Below, piece by piece: positions 21,420 through 30,796 of a stretch of DNA of 64,000 nt. Numbering within the stretch: position 1 is the first letter of the stretch; every line of letters begins with the position of its first letter. Below the pieces are notes generated by a model. That model saw only the letters and a program-made list of their open reading frames with translations, did not search any database and was not told the origin of the DNA. Origin of the DNA: Legionella bononiensis (GTDB taxonomy: Bacteria; Pseudomonadota; Gammaproteobacteria; Legionellales; Legionellaceae); NCBI RefSeq assembly GCF_016786215.1, contig NZ_JADOBG010000003.1, positions 92,034-156,033 of the forward strand. Direction: 5' to 3'. Made by a program: the position numbers and the translations under genes.

Positions 21420-22232
21420 TTAATGCAACGAAGAAGTCAGCATGGCAAGTTCTGGTTTAATCGAAACGGGATACCACACCAGTATCCATGTTTGTAATAA
21501 TAACAAAAACATAATGAGCAAGGCACCAAAAGAAAACCAATAATAACTGGCCAGACCTGATACAGGTATTTCTTCTCTAAACACATTTAATAACACAGAG
21601 CCTGCAAGAAATGCCAGCATGAAAGCAGCAATTAATACGTTAACAGGGTCAAAAAGTACTGAACAAATCCAGCCAACTAACAAAGCACTTATCAATATAA
21701 AACGCCCTAAATGATTAAATTGCGTGCTATAAAATCGACAGAATTTACGATCCGTCAAAACAAAATGTAAGGCCATAGCAAAAGTAAACAAAACGGTAGC
21801 AGAGATACTGGTTAAAGCCCGTAACGACATGGTATAGGTAATCAAAAAGTTATAGAGACAGAACATGGTGAGATGCAATCCATAAACCATGCCGTCATAG
21901 TCCCCTTCATCACGATACCGTTCTGCAACCAGATCAAAACCGTAATAGATAAGAAATCCTAGTAGTGCGACTATATAAATTAACAACTCAGTAAAGGGAG
22001 TGAGCCATTGATTAGTCATAAGAAAGCGACCAATGGGTTTATTGTACTCAACCAGATTAGGCAGCATATGCAAAAAAACATAGGCTACAGCCACGCCACC
22101 TGCAAAAGAGACAAAAGCACTTCCATTGCCAGGTAAATGATTTGCAAACCATGGACTTAAATAGTGGAATATCACTAAAAAAAGCGTAGCCGCTAATGCA
22201 ACCCATAAATGGGGTGCCGATATCCATAACAC
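21420..22232 (-). CDS. ZIP-like multi-pass membrane protein
   Basis: 270 residues with about eight membrane segments. Parts recall the ZIP metal-transporter fold: SFAGGVAVAYVFLHMLPNL near the N-terminus and LAFLAGSVLLNVFREEIP near the C-terminus, both of which resemble ZIP helices 2 and 7-8. However, the HNxxD and HEfPH-type metal-binding motifs are not clearly present: the corresponding region reads MALHFVLTDRKFC. It may be a divergent ZIP-related protein that no longer transports metals, or an unrelated family. The stop codon is 37 bp from the parA palindrome; transcribed alone on the minus strand. Confidence 0.55.
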   Translation of the reverse strand: MLWISAPHLWVALAATLFLVIFHYLSPWFANHLPGNGSAFVSFAGGVAVAYVFLHMLPNLVEYNKPIGRFLMTNQWLTPFTELLIYIVALLGFLIYYGFDLVAERYRDEGDYDGMVYGLHLTMFCLYNFLITYTMSLRALTSISATVLFTFAMALHFVLTDRKFCRFYSTQFNHLGRFILISALLVGWICSVLFDPVNVLIAAFMLAFLAGSVLLNVFREEIPVSGLASYYWFSFGALLIMFLLLLQTWILVWYPVSIKPELAMLTSSLH

Positions 22233-22322
22233 TGAGATACCTCCATCAATCCTGAATCGGTACGTTACAGTACATCATTATTCAATAAAATATACAAATA
22301 AAGCCAACTTAACGAGTACTTT

Positions 22323-22733
22323 TTATAAGGGAGGTTGCCGTAATTTTTTGATTGTTCCTCTCAACGTTTTCCTATCCAGTCTTTTAGTTATTGAAGATTT
22401 TGACGGTTTCGTTTCTCTACGTTTCTTGGGTGCGTAACTGGCTTTTTTAATTATTCCAATTAATCGCTGTAAAGCGTCTGACTTGTTTTGTTCCTGACTT
22501 TTATACCGCTGAGCCTTAATAATAATCAAACCTTCAGCAGTGATTCGATAATCATTTAAAAGCATAAGACGCGATTTATATTCCTCAGGCAGAGTAGACT
22601 TGTGAATATCAAAACGTAAATGGATGGCGGTTGAATTTTTGTTTACATGTTGCCCACCAGCTCCCTGAGCTCGTATTGGAGTTAACTCAATTTCCTCTAT
22701 AGGTATAAAAACATGAGTTGTAATTTTTAGCAT
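22323..22733 (-). CDS. arfB: Alternative ribosome-rescue factor ArfB (YaeJ)
   Basis: 136 residues from ATG 22733, preceded by GGAGAG; the frame opens at an upstream TTG that contains this ribosome binding site. The peptidyl-tRNA hydrolase motif GAGGQHVNK (GGQ at 26-28) is near the N-terminus, and the basic C-terminal tail (KKRRETKPSKSSITKRLDRK) is the part that enters the empty mRNA channel of stalled ribosomes. ArfB releases nascent chains from non-stop complexes when tmRNA is insufficient. Short length and lack of codon-recognition domains separate it from RF1/RF2. Confidence 0.95.
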   Translation of the reverse strand: MLKITTHVFIPIEEIELTPIRAQGAGGQHVNKNSTAIHLRFDIHKSTLPEEYKSRLMLLNDYRITAEGLIIIKAQRYKSQEQNKSDALQRLIGIIKKASYAPKKRRETKPSKSSITKRLDRKTLRGTIKKLRQPPL

Positions 22734-22891
22734 GATTCTCTCCAACTTGATTTTCAGACCTATAATATAAAATTACACTAGCTACCTCTTATACAGATTA
22801 AGACTATTGATTAGTAATTTAAAATGGTTCAGTTATCAACTTTAAATAAAATAAGGTAAGCTTAACAAAAATAATTTGAGGAGTATTGTTT

Positions 22892-23263
22892 ATGAAGAAT
22901 CATTCCCCTGGATTTCTTAATTTAGTAGACGATGCAAAAAAACGAATTAATGAAATAAGCCCTCAAAATCTAAAACGAATGATTGATAACAAAGAACACA
23001 TCATAGTAATAGACATCCGGGAAGATCATGAATTATCTGATGGATACATTCCCACATCAATTCATTTAAGTAAAGGAATTATTGAACGTGATATTGAACA
23101 ACAGATCCCTGATCTTCATACCCCCATAGTGGTGTATTGCAGTGGTGGATTTCGTTGTGCTCTAGTCGCTGATTCATTACAAAAAATGGGATACACCCAA
23201 ATCTTTTCACTTAATGGTGGGTTGCGCAGTTGGATGGATGCGGGTTATCCCATCCAAAAATAA
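22892..23263 (+). CDS. Rhodanese-like sulfurtransferase
   Basis: 123 residues from ATG 22892, preceded by GAGGAG at 8 nt. A single rhodanese domain: VIDIREDHELSDGYIPTSIHLSKG, then the active-site loop CSGGFRC containing the persulfide-carrying Cys, then LQKMGYTQIFSLNGGLRSWMDAGYPI. Single-domain rhodaneses carry sulfane sulfur for detoxification or for thiolation pathways; the substrate is unknown. A short helical N-terminal extension of about 25 residues precedes the domain. Cytoplasmic; stands alone between arfB and the desaturase gene. Confidence 0.92.
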   Translation: MKNHSPGFLNLVDDAKKRINEISPQNLKRMIDNKEHIIVIDIREDHELSDGYIPTSIHLSKGIIERDIEQQIPDLHTPIVVYCSGGFRCALVADSLQKMGYTQIFSLNGGLRSWMDAGYPIQK

Positions 23264-23313
23264 ACCATGCTCAAATGCCATTAAACTACACTGATTAACT
23301 TCACCCAGGTATA

Positions 23314-24291
23314 TTAACTGTTAGTCAAATCAGAGATAGCCGAGCTATTCAGGGGAAGTAATTGATCACGCATTACCCTCCCCTTAAACTGATCAAAAAA
23401 ATCACGGATTAAATGATCATCATAATCATGGTTCGCTTTCCTAAACTCTTTTGGCAAATAGTACCAGGACAGCACGGGTAACTCATGATGCAACTTATGA
23501 TAATTAAAATTCATAAATAACAACGCCAGGGGCTTTGGTAAATAAGAGTTACGAGCAGCATTAATATCGCCATGAAGTTCGGTAGCATAATGAGGCATAT
23601 TATCAAAGTATGAAAACAATAAGGCTCTTATCAACAGATAGGATATAAACAAAATCATAAACTGGTGATAAATGAAAAACATCGAGACAAGTATGCAGAG
23701 CGATAGTATAAAATCCATGCGTAATTTCACCAGATTCGAACCTTCTATATGCTTCTTAAGATGATTATTGGAAAAATGCTGTAATTTATCGTTATGATTA
23801 AATTGATTACCAAAGGTTTTATTTCCTATCTGGATGATTTTTTTACGGGGCAGAAAAAACATAAAGGTCATTGCAAAAATGTATATAAGATAATGCCCAC
23901 CAAGAATAGTAAAGAAATAATTTAAAGTACCTTTCCATGTTTTTGATTGTTCATCAAGGCACACATCGATTTCGTCGGTTTGACGATTGACTCGATGGTG
24001 GAACAGATGGCCAAAACGAACCATATTAAATGAAGTAAATAAGAATACTGCTAATATTCGTCCCATGAGATCATTTATCTTTAAATTCGAATGTAAAATA
24101 TTGTGTATCCCTTCGTGGATAATATGCCAGTGCATATTAGTTAATCTCAGTAATACAAGATCAAAGAACAATACTCCACAAATAATGACATAGTTATTGG
24201 TTAATAAAGGAATCAAAAACACTGATAAATTGGTACACAACACCATTAAAAAGACAAACAGGTTTAATTTTTGCGGTAATTTAACAATCAT
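23314..24291 (-). CDS. Membrane fatty acid desaturase
   Basis: 325 residues with about four membrane segments and the three histidine clusters that bind the di-iron centre: HEGIH (59-63), HLFHH (95-99) and HKLHH (265-269). This pattern is that of integral-membrane acyl-lipid or acyl-CoA desaturases, which introduce cis double bonds using O2 and adjust membrane fluidity. The position of the double bond cannot be told from sequence. No electron donor gene lies beside it. Convergent with the rhodanese gene (50 bp between stops). Confidence 0.87.
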   Translation of the reverse strand: MIVKLPQKLNLFVFLMVLCTNLSVFLIPLLTNNYVIICGVLFFDLVLLRLTNMHWHIIHEGIHNILHSNLKINDLMGRILAVFLFTSFNMVRFGHLFHHRVNRQTDEIDVCLDEQSKTWKGTLNYFFTILGGHYLIYIFAMTFMFFLPRKKIIQIGNKTFGNQFNHNDKLQHFSNNHLKKHIEGSNLVKLRMDFILSLCILVSMFFIYHQFMILFISYLLIRALLFSYFDNMPHYATELHGDINAARNSYLPKPLALLFMNFNYHKLHHELPVLSWYYLPKEFRKANHDYDDHLIRDFFDQFKGRVMRDQLLPLNSSAISDLTNS

Positions 24292-24694
24292 AATATCTTC
24301 TTAATTAATTTCTATTTCAATGTTTATGCATTGTTATTTAAAGACTATTCACATAACCATCAAGATTGGCATATGATAACACAATATGACACCATTTTAA
24401 ACTTATGCCCACTCTATTTCAGGACTACTGTGCCATCATAAGAATAAACTGTGACCTGTTAGCACCAGTTAAATTGTATAGTGCATTAGGTCATAAAAAA
24501 ATTAAATACCTAATCCATACTGGAATAGAAATATCGCGTCTTTTTTTCATAAAAGTATATTTTGAGGTATAAGTCCATTTAAAAACCAGAAAAAAACGCT
24601 AATAATTTAAATGAATCACACGCTTGGATTGCCATTTTTCTGAAATTAGTGCACTATTTCACCTTTATGAACTTGTAACATCATTGAGAGACTT
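24292..24694 (+). promoter_or_regulatory. infA upstream region with candidate sigma-70 promoter
   Basis: The 403 bp between the divergent desaturase and infA genes are AT-rich and contain no ORF. A plausible infA promoter is TTGCCA (24629-24634), 17 bp, then CACTAT (24652-24657), about 35 bp before the start codon; GAGAG just before the ATG is the ribosome binding site. Nothing else could be named in this stretch. Confidence 0.45.
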
Positions 24695-24916
24695 ATGGCA
24701 AAAGAAGATCATATTGAAATGGCTGGCACCGTTATCGATACCTTACCCAACACTATGTTTCGTGTAGAATTAGAAAATGGCCACGTTGTAACCGCCCACA
24801 TTTCAGGTCGTATGCGTAAAAATTACATTAGAATACTTACAGGAGATAAAGTTAAGGTAGAATTAACTCCTTACGATCTATCCAAAGGCCGTATTATATT
24901 CCGCGATAAAAATTAA
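24695..24916 (+). CDS. infA: Translation initiation factor IF-1
   Basis: 73 residues, one of the shortest and most conserved bacterial proteins. The OB-fold sequence [19 protein letters not shown], then [25 protein letters not shown] and [14 protein letters not shown], is typical throughout. IF-1 occupies the A site of the 30S subunit and cooperates with IF-2 and IF-3. Monocistronic here; followed by 600 bp of non-coding DNA with repeats. Confidence 0.99.
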   Translation: MAKEDHIEMAGTVIDTLPNTMFRVELENGHVVTAHISGRMRKNYIRILTGDKVKVELTPYDLSKGRIIFRDKN

Positions 24917-25134
24917 TTTAATTCGTCAATCGTATTTCATATATCTGAAATTCATCTCTTGATTTGCAGTCATCTGGCGTAGGTAGAGCCTGCGCTACAG
25001 GTAAAGGCAATACATCAGGTTATTCTATGTTCGCGACATGAAACGCTTTAGCGATATCAGTGTAACTGAGTCAATTTTATCTTAAAACTTCATACCACCT
25101 GGATCACAAACCAACAAACATCAATCAAATAAAC
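24917..25134. other. Non-coding DNA after infA
   Basis: Sequence after the infA stop without ORF. I see no strong terminator hairpin. It leads into the repeat cluster. Confidence 0.3.
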
Positions 25135-25450
25135 TACACGGTCGTCCCGAATGAAACGAAGGCTTTCCTGAATGATGCGGTGAATCGAGTGCGGTGCCAC
25201 TATGAGGGAGATCCTTCACTGCGTTCAGGATGACGTATCAATACAGGATCACATATCAATTCAGAATGTCGAACAAAAACCCGTCATCCCGAGTGAAACG
25301 AGGGATCTCCTTGATCTGGCTGTGAATCAAGTGTACTGCCACTTTGAGGAAGATCCTTCACTGCGTTCAGGATGACGTATGAATTCAGGATGTCGAACAA
25401 AAACCCGTCATCCCGAGTGAAACGAGGGATCTCCAGAATGTGGCTGGATC
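25135..25450. repeat. Second cluster of the GTCATCCCGAGTGAAACGAG repeat family
   Basis: Three related units lie here: a diverged one near 25140 (GTCGTCCCGAATGAAACGAAGG) and two well-kept ones near 25281 and 25403 (GTCATCCCGAGTGAAACGAG). Between them lie inverted counterparts GAGATCCTTCACTGCGTTCAGGATGACGTAT. Spacing of the last two is about 122 bp, longer than in the 13 kb array. Non-coding, between the infA and pmbA 3' ends. Confidence 0.8.
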
Positions 25451-25528
25451 ATGAATACAGTGTGCCATTATGAAGGAGAGCACTAAGCCCTATCTCAGGA
25501 GGCTCATAGGCTTAAGCTCAAACTCTCC

Positions 25529-26887
25529 TTATTTCCCAGCAACCATCATTTTTTCTATCAATATTGAGCCGCATCGAGTTGGAATATTCGGATTTATATC
25601 ATTACCAACAGCACGTATCATATGAAACATTTCTTTTAAATTTCCGGCGATGGTCACTTCATCAACTGGAAACTGAATTTCACCATTCTCCACCCAATAT
25701 CCGCTTGCGCCTCGTGAATAATCACCGGTTATACCGTTAACACCCTGCCCCATTAATTCAGTTACCAATAAGCCCCTATTCATTGTCTTTAATAATTCAG
25801 GCAATCCACCAGCTGTCGGATCTACAGTCAAATTATGCACGCCGTCACTATTGGCCGTTGTTTTTAAACCCATTCTCCGAGCAGAATAACTTCCAAGAAC
25901 GTATTGTACTATACGCCCCTTATCAACCAGGATATTAGGTCGAGTTGGAACCCCTTCCCCATCAAATGGAGAGCTTCCTAAAGCGCCGGGTAAATGAGGT
26001 TGTTCATAAATACGAATGTACTCGGGAAATATTTGTTGGCCTATGGAGTCAAGCAAAAATGAATTTTTTCGATACAAATTGGATCCGCTAATAGCGCTAA
26101 CAAAACTGGAAATCAATCCGCTTGACACTCTGGATGAAAAGATAACGGGTGTCGTTTGAGTGTCAATCTGTCTGGATCCCAAGCGACTCAATGCACGTTC
26201 TACGGCATTTCGCGCAATCAAATCAGTATCGACCAGATCCGCTGCATTTCGCACCGTTGTATAATCATAATCTCTTTGCATTTCCTCACCTTCTTTTGCA
26301 ATCACAGAGCAACTGATGCTGTGTCGAGTACTATGAATATAACCTTCCCCACCATTAGTGTTTGCATAAGCATGATGCGACTCATAAGAAGACACGCTAA
26401 CTCCATCGGAATTGACGATACGTTTATCAAGAGATAAAGCATACTGTTCACATTTTAAGGCAATTTCGATTGCCTGCTGTGGTGTCACATCCCAAGGATG
26501 AAATAAATCCAGATCTGGATGGTTTTTGGTCATCAACTCCCGGTCTGCCAAACCAAAACAAGGATCTGCCGCACTAACCCTGGCAATATCGCATGCGGCC
26601 TGTACCAATGACTCAAGCGCCGCGGGTGATGTATCCGTACTGCTTGCTCCACCTTTTCTTTGACCTATATATACAGTTAATCCAACACCTTTATCTTCAC
26701 TGAATGCAACTGTTTCAACCTCCCCCATACGGACATCTACAGAAAACCCTCGGTCATTATTGACGGCAACAGCCGCATCAGTAGCACCCTTTTGTTTGGC
26801 GATTTCCAATACTTGATTCATCAATTGAGTTAATTCAATAGTTGACTTATATACTTCACTATTGTTATGTTGCGTTTTAATTTGCAT
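25529..26887 (-). CDS. pmbA: Metalloprotease-related protein PmbA/TldE
   Basis: 452 residues from ATG 26887 (MQIKTQ); an upstream in-frame start would add 19 residues that overlap the promoter of the divergent gene. Family signatures: DRGFSVDVRMGEVETVAFSEDKG, VYIGQRKGGASSTD, FSSRVSSGLISSFVSAISG, NSDGVHNLTVDPT, GQGVNGITGDYSRGASGYWVENG and the C-terminal IPTRCGSILIEKMMVAGK. PmbA is the non-catalytic partner of TldD; together they are a cytoplasmic protease for unfolded peptides, known for microcin B17 maturation and CcdA degradation. No HExxxH motif, as expected for this subunit. tldD is not in the window. Confidence 0.97.
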   Translation of the reverse strand: MQIKTQHNNSEVYKSTIELTQLMNQVLEIAKQKGATDAAVAVNNDRGFSVDVRMGEVETVAFSEDKGVGLTVYIGQRKGGASSTDTSPAALESLVQAACDIARVSAADPCFGLADRELMTKNHPDLDLFHPWDVTPQQAIEIALKCEQYALSLDKRIVNSDGVSVSSYESHHAYANTNGGEGYIHSTRHSISCSVIAKEGEEMQRDYDYTTVRNAADLVDTDLIARNAVERALSRLGSRQIDTQTTPVIFSSRVSSGLISSFVSAISGSNLYRKNSFLLDSIGQQIFPEYIRIYEQPHLPGALGSSPFDGEGVPTRPNILVDKGRIVQYVLGSYSARRMGLKTTANSDGVHNLTVDPTAGGLPELLKTMNRGLLVTELMGQGVNGITGDYSRGASGYWVENGEIQFPVDEVTIAGNLKEMFHMIRAVGNDINPNIPTRCGSILIEKMMVAGK

Positions 26888-26932
26888 ATGAGATTCCGTG
26901 GTGTTGAATGATGTACATAAGGATACAATAAC

Positions 26933-27709
26933 ATGTCTTCGCAAACCAATGTTTATCCTGCAAACATAACTTATTTATTACGTATTCTTTTTTTGTTTAT
27001 TTGTTTAACACTTCCATTCAATTCCTGTTCAGCGGATCGATGGCAGGAATTATCACCGGGAATAGAATACCAGGATCTTGAGGGCGGACTATTAACTCCA
27101 TGGTCGCATGTTCATGTTTTTCGCATCGATTTAAATAAAAATCAATTGGCGCTAGTCAATGCCAAATCGCTTTCCCTCAAAAATGCCTCTACCGATCAAT
27201 TTGCCGAGCACAGTAAAGCTCTGTTAAGTATTAATGGTGGATTTTTTGATCATGAATTTAAACCTCTTGGTCTTAGAATAAATAATAAAAAATTGGAAAA
27301 CCCTCTAAAACGAATTAGTTGGTGGGGCATTTTTTATGTGAAAAACAACAAACCTCATATAACCAATATCAGTAACTTCAATCATGATGAACATATTGAT
27401 TTCGCGATTCAAAGTGGTCCGAGGCTATTAATTAAAGGCAAAATCCCGAGCCTCAAACCCGGTGTTGCAGACCGATCCGCATTGGGAATCACAACGGATG
27501 GCAAGGTAATCATTCTGGTTTCAACAAATGCAGCCATGTCTACATTTGAGCTGGCGCAGTTATTAAAAGCTCCGCCCCTTTCCTGTATTGATGCCATCAA
27601 TCTTGACGGAGGGAGCTCAAGTCAATTGTATGCGCATATTGACTCATTCCAACTAAATGTCCATGGATTTTCTAATGTAAGTGATGCAATTATTGTAAAA
27701 AAAATATAA
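26933..27709 (+). CDS. Secreted phosphodiester glycosidase (NAGPA domain) protein
   Basis: 258 residues. A hydrophobic N-terminal segment (about 13-35) ending near NSCSA suggests a signal peptide, possibly a lipoprotein signal. The rest is a NAGPA-type domain (also called DUF2233): ALLSINGGFFDHEFKPLGL, FAIQSGPRLL, DRSALGITTDGKVIIL and CIDAINLDGGSSSQLY carry the conserved Asp/Gly/Ser positions. Relatives uncover GlcNAc-1-phosphodiesters, and bacterial members act on envelope sugars; the substrate here is unknown. Divergent from pmbA with 45 bp between starts. Confidence 0.87.
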   Translation: MSSQTNVYPANITYLLRILFLFICLTLPFNSCSADRWQELSPGIEYQDLEGGLLTPWSHVHVFRIDLNKNQLALVNAKSLSLKNASTDQFAEHSKALLSINGGFFDHEFKPLGLRINNKKLENPLKRISWWGIFYVKNNKPHITNISNFNHDEHIDFAIQSGPRLLIKGKIPSLKPGVADRSALGITTDGKVIILVSTNAAMSTFELAQLLKAPPLSCIDAINLDGGSSSQLYAHIDSFQLNVHGFSNVSDAIIVKKI

Positions 27710-27787
27710 AAATCTATAAAATGAAAACTTCATGAAAATAAACGCATATTCGCTTATTCCCTCAGTTTATAAAAATTAACCCACAAG

Positions 27788-27796
27788 TTATCCACA
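27788..27796 (+). promoter_or_regulatory. Consensus DnaA box upstream of nrdA
   Basis: The 9-mer TTATCCACA matches the strongest DnaA-binding consensus exactly. It is 161 bp upstream of the nrdA start. DnaA is known to regulate nrdAB in E. coli, so this is likely a transcriptional site and not an origin: only one box is seen. Confidence 0.6.
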
Positions 27797-27834
27797 AAAT
27801 ATACCCAAATTATTCTCTTGACCATCAGATAAAA

Positions 27835-27882
27835 ACACACTATCTTGTTATCAGTACCCCAAAAACCCCCTATATGTTGGGT
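27835..27882 (+). promoter_or_regulatory. Pair of NrdR-like boxes in the nrdA promoter
   Basis: Two 16-bp sites, ACACACTATCTTGTTA (27835-27850) and CCCCTATATGTTGGGT (27867-27882), each agree with the NrdR consensus ACACWATATATWGTGT at 12 of 16 positions. Their starts are 32 bp apart, the three-turn spacing typical of NrdR pairs. A perfect -10 TATAAT lies at 27890-27895, so the second box would overlap the -35 region and binding would block transcription. NrdR is the ATP/dATP-sensing repressor of ribonucleotide reductase genes. Confidence 0.65.
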
Positions 27883-27956
27883 TTTCTGCTATAATTAAAC
27901 TAACAGTAAATTAAGCCTTATCAACTGTTGACAAATACATGTTTCGTGGAGGAAAA

Positions 27957-30782
27957 ATGTCCGAAATTATTGATCCGGTAAAAGATGTGCCGCAAACGAG
28001 TCAACTGGAATTGACTGCTAATGCCCCAGGTTTACTTAAAACAATTAAACGTAATGGCAAAGTAGTGAACTATGATGACACTAAAATTAAAATTGCCATT
28101 ACCAAGGCATTTATTGCAGACGAGGGCGGAAGCGCGCCTACATCTGATAGAATTCATCAACAGATTGAAGAGCTGACCCGGCAAATATCTCAAGTATTCA
28201 AACGTCGTCTTCCTAGTGGTGGCGCAATTCATATTGAAGACATTCAGGATCAGGTTGAACTGGCTCTCATGCGTAGCGGTCATTATAAAGTGGCTCGCTC
28301 TTATGTTCTTTACCGTGAAGAACATCGCAAGGCACGTCAAAGCGAAATAAAACAACAACCCAGTGATAGCAAACAATTAATGATCACCATGCCCAATGGA
28401 GAGCTAAAGCCATTGGATATGAACAGGGTAAATACTATTGTTAATGAATCAATTCGCGATCTGGAACATGTAACAGCTGAGCCTGTAATTAAAGACGCGC
28501 TGCGTAACCTATACAATCAGGCAAAATTTGAAGATGTTCATAAATCTCTGATTATGTCTGCGCGCACTCTTGTTGAAAAAGAACCTAACTATACCTTCGT
28601 CAGTGCTCGTCTGTTGTTGGATAGTTTGCGTATGGAAGCGTTGACCAAATTAAACATCAAATCTGACGCAACGTTTGATGAGATGAGCAAGCTCTATCCC
28701 GAGTACTTCAAAGCTTATATAGCGCACGGTATTGCCCAAGGTATGCTTGATGCCAAAATGGCAGATTATGATTTGGATAAACTCAGTAAAGCCTTACTGC
28801 CTGAACGTGACATGCAGTTTACCTACTTAAGTCTGCAAACCCTGTATGATCGCTATTTTATCCATGATCGTGGTGTTCGTTATGAATTACCTCAGGCATT
28901 TTTCATGAGAGTAGCCATGGGTCTTGCTATGCGTGAAAAAGATAAGGAAGCCAAAGCCATTGAATTCTATCAATTGCTTTCTTCATTTGACTACATGTCA
29001 TCTACCCCTACTCTATTTAATTCAGGTACAGTCAGACCTCAATTATCCAGTTGCTATTTAACAACTGTTCCCGATCACCTGGATGGTATTTATAGTGCAA
29101 TAAAAGATAATGCCCTGCTTTCAAAATTTGCTGGTGGACTGGGCAATGACTGGACGCCAGTTCGCGCTATGGGCTCACACATCAAAGGAACCAATGGTAA
29201 ATCACAAGGCGTAGTTCCTTTTCTGAACGTTGCTGATGCTACAGCTGTTGCTGTAAATCAGGGTGGTAAACGTAAAGGCGCTGTTTGTGCTTATCTGGAA
29301 TGCTGGCATAGAGACGTTGAAGAGTTTCTTGAATTAAGAAAAAATACAGGTGATGACCGACGCCGTACTCACGATATGAATACTGCCTTATGGATTCCTG
29401 ATCTGTTTATGAAACGAGTTCGTGAAGAAGGCGACTGGACTTTGTTTTCTCCAGATGAAGTACCTGATTTACACGATCAATACGGCAAAGCCTTTGAAAC
29501 TCTGTATATTGAAAGTGAAGAAAAAGCGCGTCAGGGCATCATTAGAAATGCTAAAACGCTATCGGCTGTGAAATTATGGAGAAAAATGCTTTCCATGCTG
29601 TTTGAAACAGGCCATCCATGGATGACATTCAAAGACCCATGTAATCTTCGCTCGCCACAACAACATGCCGGAGTGATTCATAGTTCCAACTTGTGTACAG
29701 AGATTACATTAAATACTTCTGAAGAAGAAATAGCGGTTTGTAATCTGGGCAGCGTTAATATTCCTGCGCACATTAAAAATGGAAAGCTGAATAAAGAGAA
29801 ATTGAAAAAAACCATCACTACCGCGATCCGTATGTTGGATAACGTCATTGATATTAACTATTATTCAGTACCGCAGGCACGTAATTCCAATTTGAAGCAT
29901 AGACCAATTGGTCTAGGTATCATGGGCTTCCAGGATGCATTATATGAACTGAAAATTGATTATACCTCCAAAGAAGCAATCGAGTTTGCTGACTCGTCTA
30001 TGGAATTAATCAGTTACTATGCCATTGAAGCATCATGTGATCTGGCCAAGGAACGCGGCAATTATTCTACTTATGAGGGATCGTTGTGGAGCAAAGGGAT
30101 CTTACCAATAGATTCAATTAATCTGTTACAACAGGCACGCAACAAGTATCTGGAGCAGGATCGCTCACAAAGATTGGATTGGGAGACACTAAGAGTTAAA
30201 GTCCGTACTCAAGGAATGCGTAACTCCAATGTGATGGCGATTGCCCCCACAGCAACTATTTCCAACATCTGTGGCGTATCACAATCGATTGAACCTACAT
30301 ACCAGAACCTGTATGTTAAATCCAATCTTTCAGGTGAGTTTACTGTAGTGAATCCCTATCTGGTTGCTGATTTAAAAGCGCTGAATCTTTGGGATGAAGT
30401 GATGGTTAATGATCTGAAGTATTTTAATGGCAGCGTCCAGCCCATTAGCCGGATCCCTGAAGAATTGAAAAAACGTTACGCTACTTCTTTTGAAATTGAT
30501 CCAATGTGGTTGGTTGAAGCTGCGTCCCGTCGCCAAAAATGGATAGATCAGGCTCAATCTCTTAATATCTATATGGCTCAGCCATCTGGCAAGAAACTGG
30601 ATCAACTCTATATGCACGCATGGATACGTGGCTTAAAAACCACTTATTACTTACGCAGTTTAGGTGCAAGTAACGCTGAAAAATCAACAGTTACCGATGG
30701 TGCGCTTAACGCAGTGAAGCTGATCGATGAAGAACCGAAAGTGTGTTCTATTCTTGATCCAGACTGTGAAGCGTGCCAATAA
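27957..30782 (+). CDS. nrdA: Class Ia ribonucleotide reductase, large subunit
   Basis: 941 residues from ATG 27957, chosen for GGAGG just upstream over an ATG at 27939. Two N-terminal regulatory regions are seen: an ATP-cone (about 25-115, [20 protein letters not shown]) and a second, more diverged cone-like stretch (about 140-230), the arrangement known from Pseudomonas NrdA. The catalytic barrel has [15 protein letters not shown], the NLCTEI motif carrying the thiyl-radical Cys, the paired tyrosines in [13 protein letters not shown], and the C-terminal shuttle cysteines in DCEACQ. It reduces NDPs to dNDPs with NrdB, with electrons supplied through thioredoxin/TrxB. The next gene starts 14 bp after the stop. 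Confidence 0.98.
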   Translation: MSEIIDPVKDVPQTSQLELTANAPGLLKTIKRNGKVVNYDDTKIKIAITKAFIADEGGSAPTSDRIHQQIEELTRQISQVFKRRLPSGGAIHIEDIQDQVELALMRSGHYKVARSYVLYREEHRKARQSEIKQQPSDSKQLMITMPNGELKPLDMNRVNTIVNESIRDLEHVTAEPVIKDALRNLYNQAKFEDVHKSLIMSARTLVEKEPNYTFVSARLLLDSLRMEALTKLNIKSDATFDEMSKLYPEYFKAYIAHGIAQGMLDAKMADYDLDKLSKALLPERDMQFTYLSLQTLYDRYFIHDRGVRYELPQAFFMRVAMGLAMREKDKEAKAIEFYQLLSSFDYMSSTPTLFNSGTVRPQLSSCYLTTVPDHLDGIYSAIKDNALLSKFAGGLGNDWTPVRAMGSHIKGTNGKSQGVVPFLNVADATAVAVNQGGKRKGAVCAYLECWHRDVEEFLELRKNTGDDRRRTHDMNTALWIPDLFMKRVREEGDWTLFSPDEVPDLHDQYGKAFETLYIESEEKARQGIIRNAKTLSAVKLWRKMLSMLFETGHPWMTFKDPCNLRSPQQHAGVIHSSNLCTEITLNTSEEEIAVCNLGSVNIPAHIKNGKLNKEKLKKTITTAIRMLDNVIDINYYSVPQARNSNLKHRPIGLGIMGFQDALYELKIDYTSKEAIEFADSSMELISYYAIEASCDLAKERGNYSTYEGSLWSKGILPIDSINLLQQARNKYLEQDRSQRLDWETLRVKVRTQGMRNSNVMAIAPTATISNICGVSQSIEPTYQNLYVKSNLSGEFTVVNPYLVADLKALNLWDEVMVNDLKYFNGSVQPISRIPEELKKRYATSFEIDPMWLVEAASRRQKWIDQAQSLNIYMAQPSGKKLDQLYMHAWIRGLKTTYYLRSLGASNAEKSTVTDGALNAVKLIDEEPKVCSILDPDCEACQ

Positions 30783-30796
30783 TCAGGAGAAATTTA

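Noticed and set aside
27781..27830. Chromosomal origin because of the DnaA box
   Set aside because: Only one clear box, no dnaA/gidA neighbourhood, and the box fits nrdA regulation.
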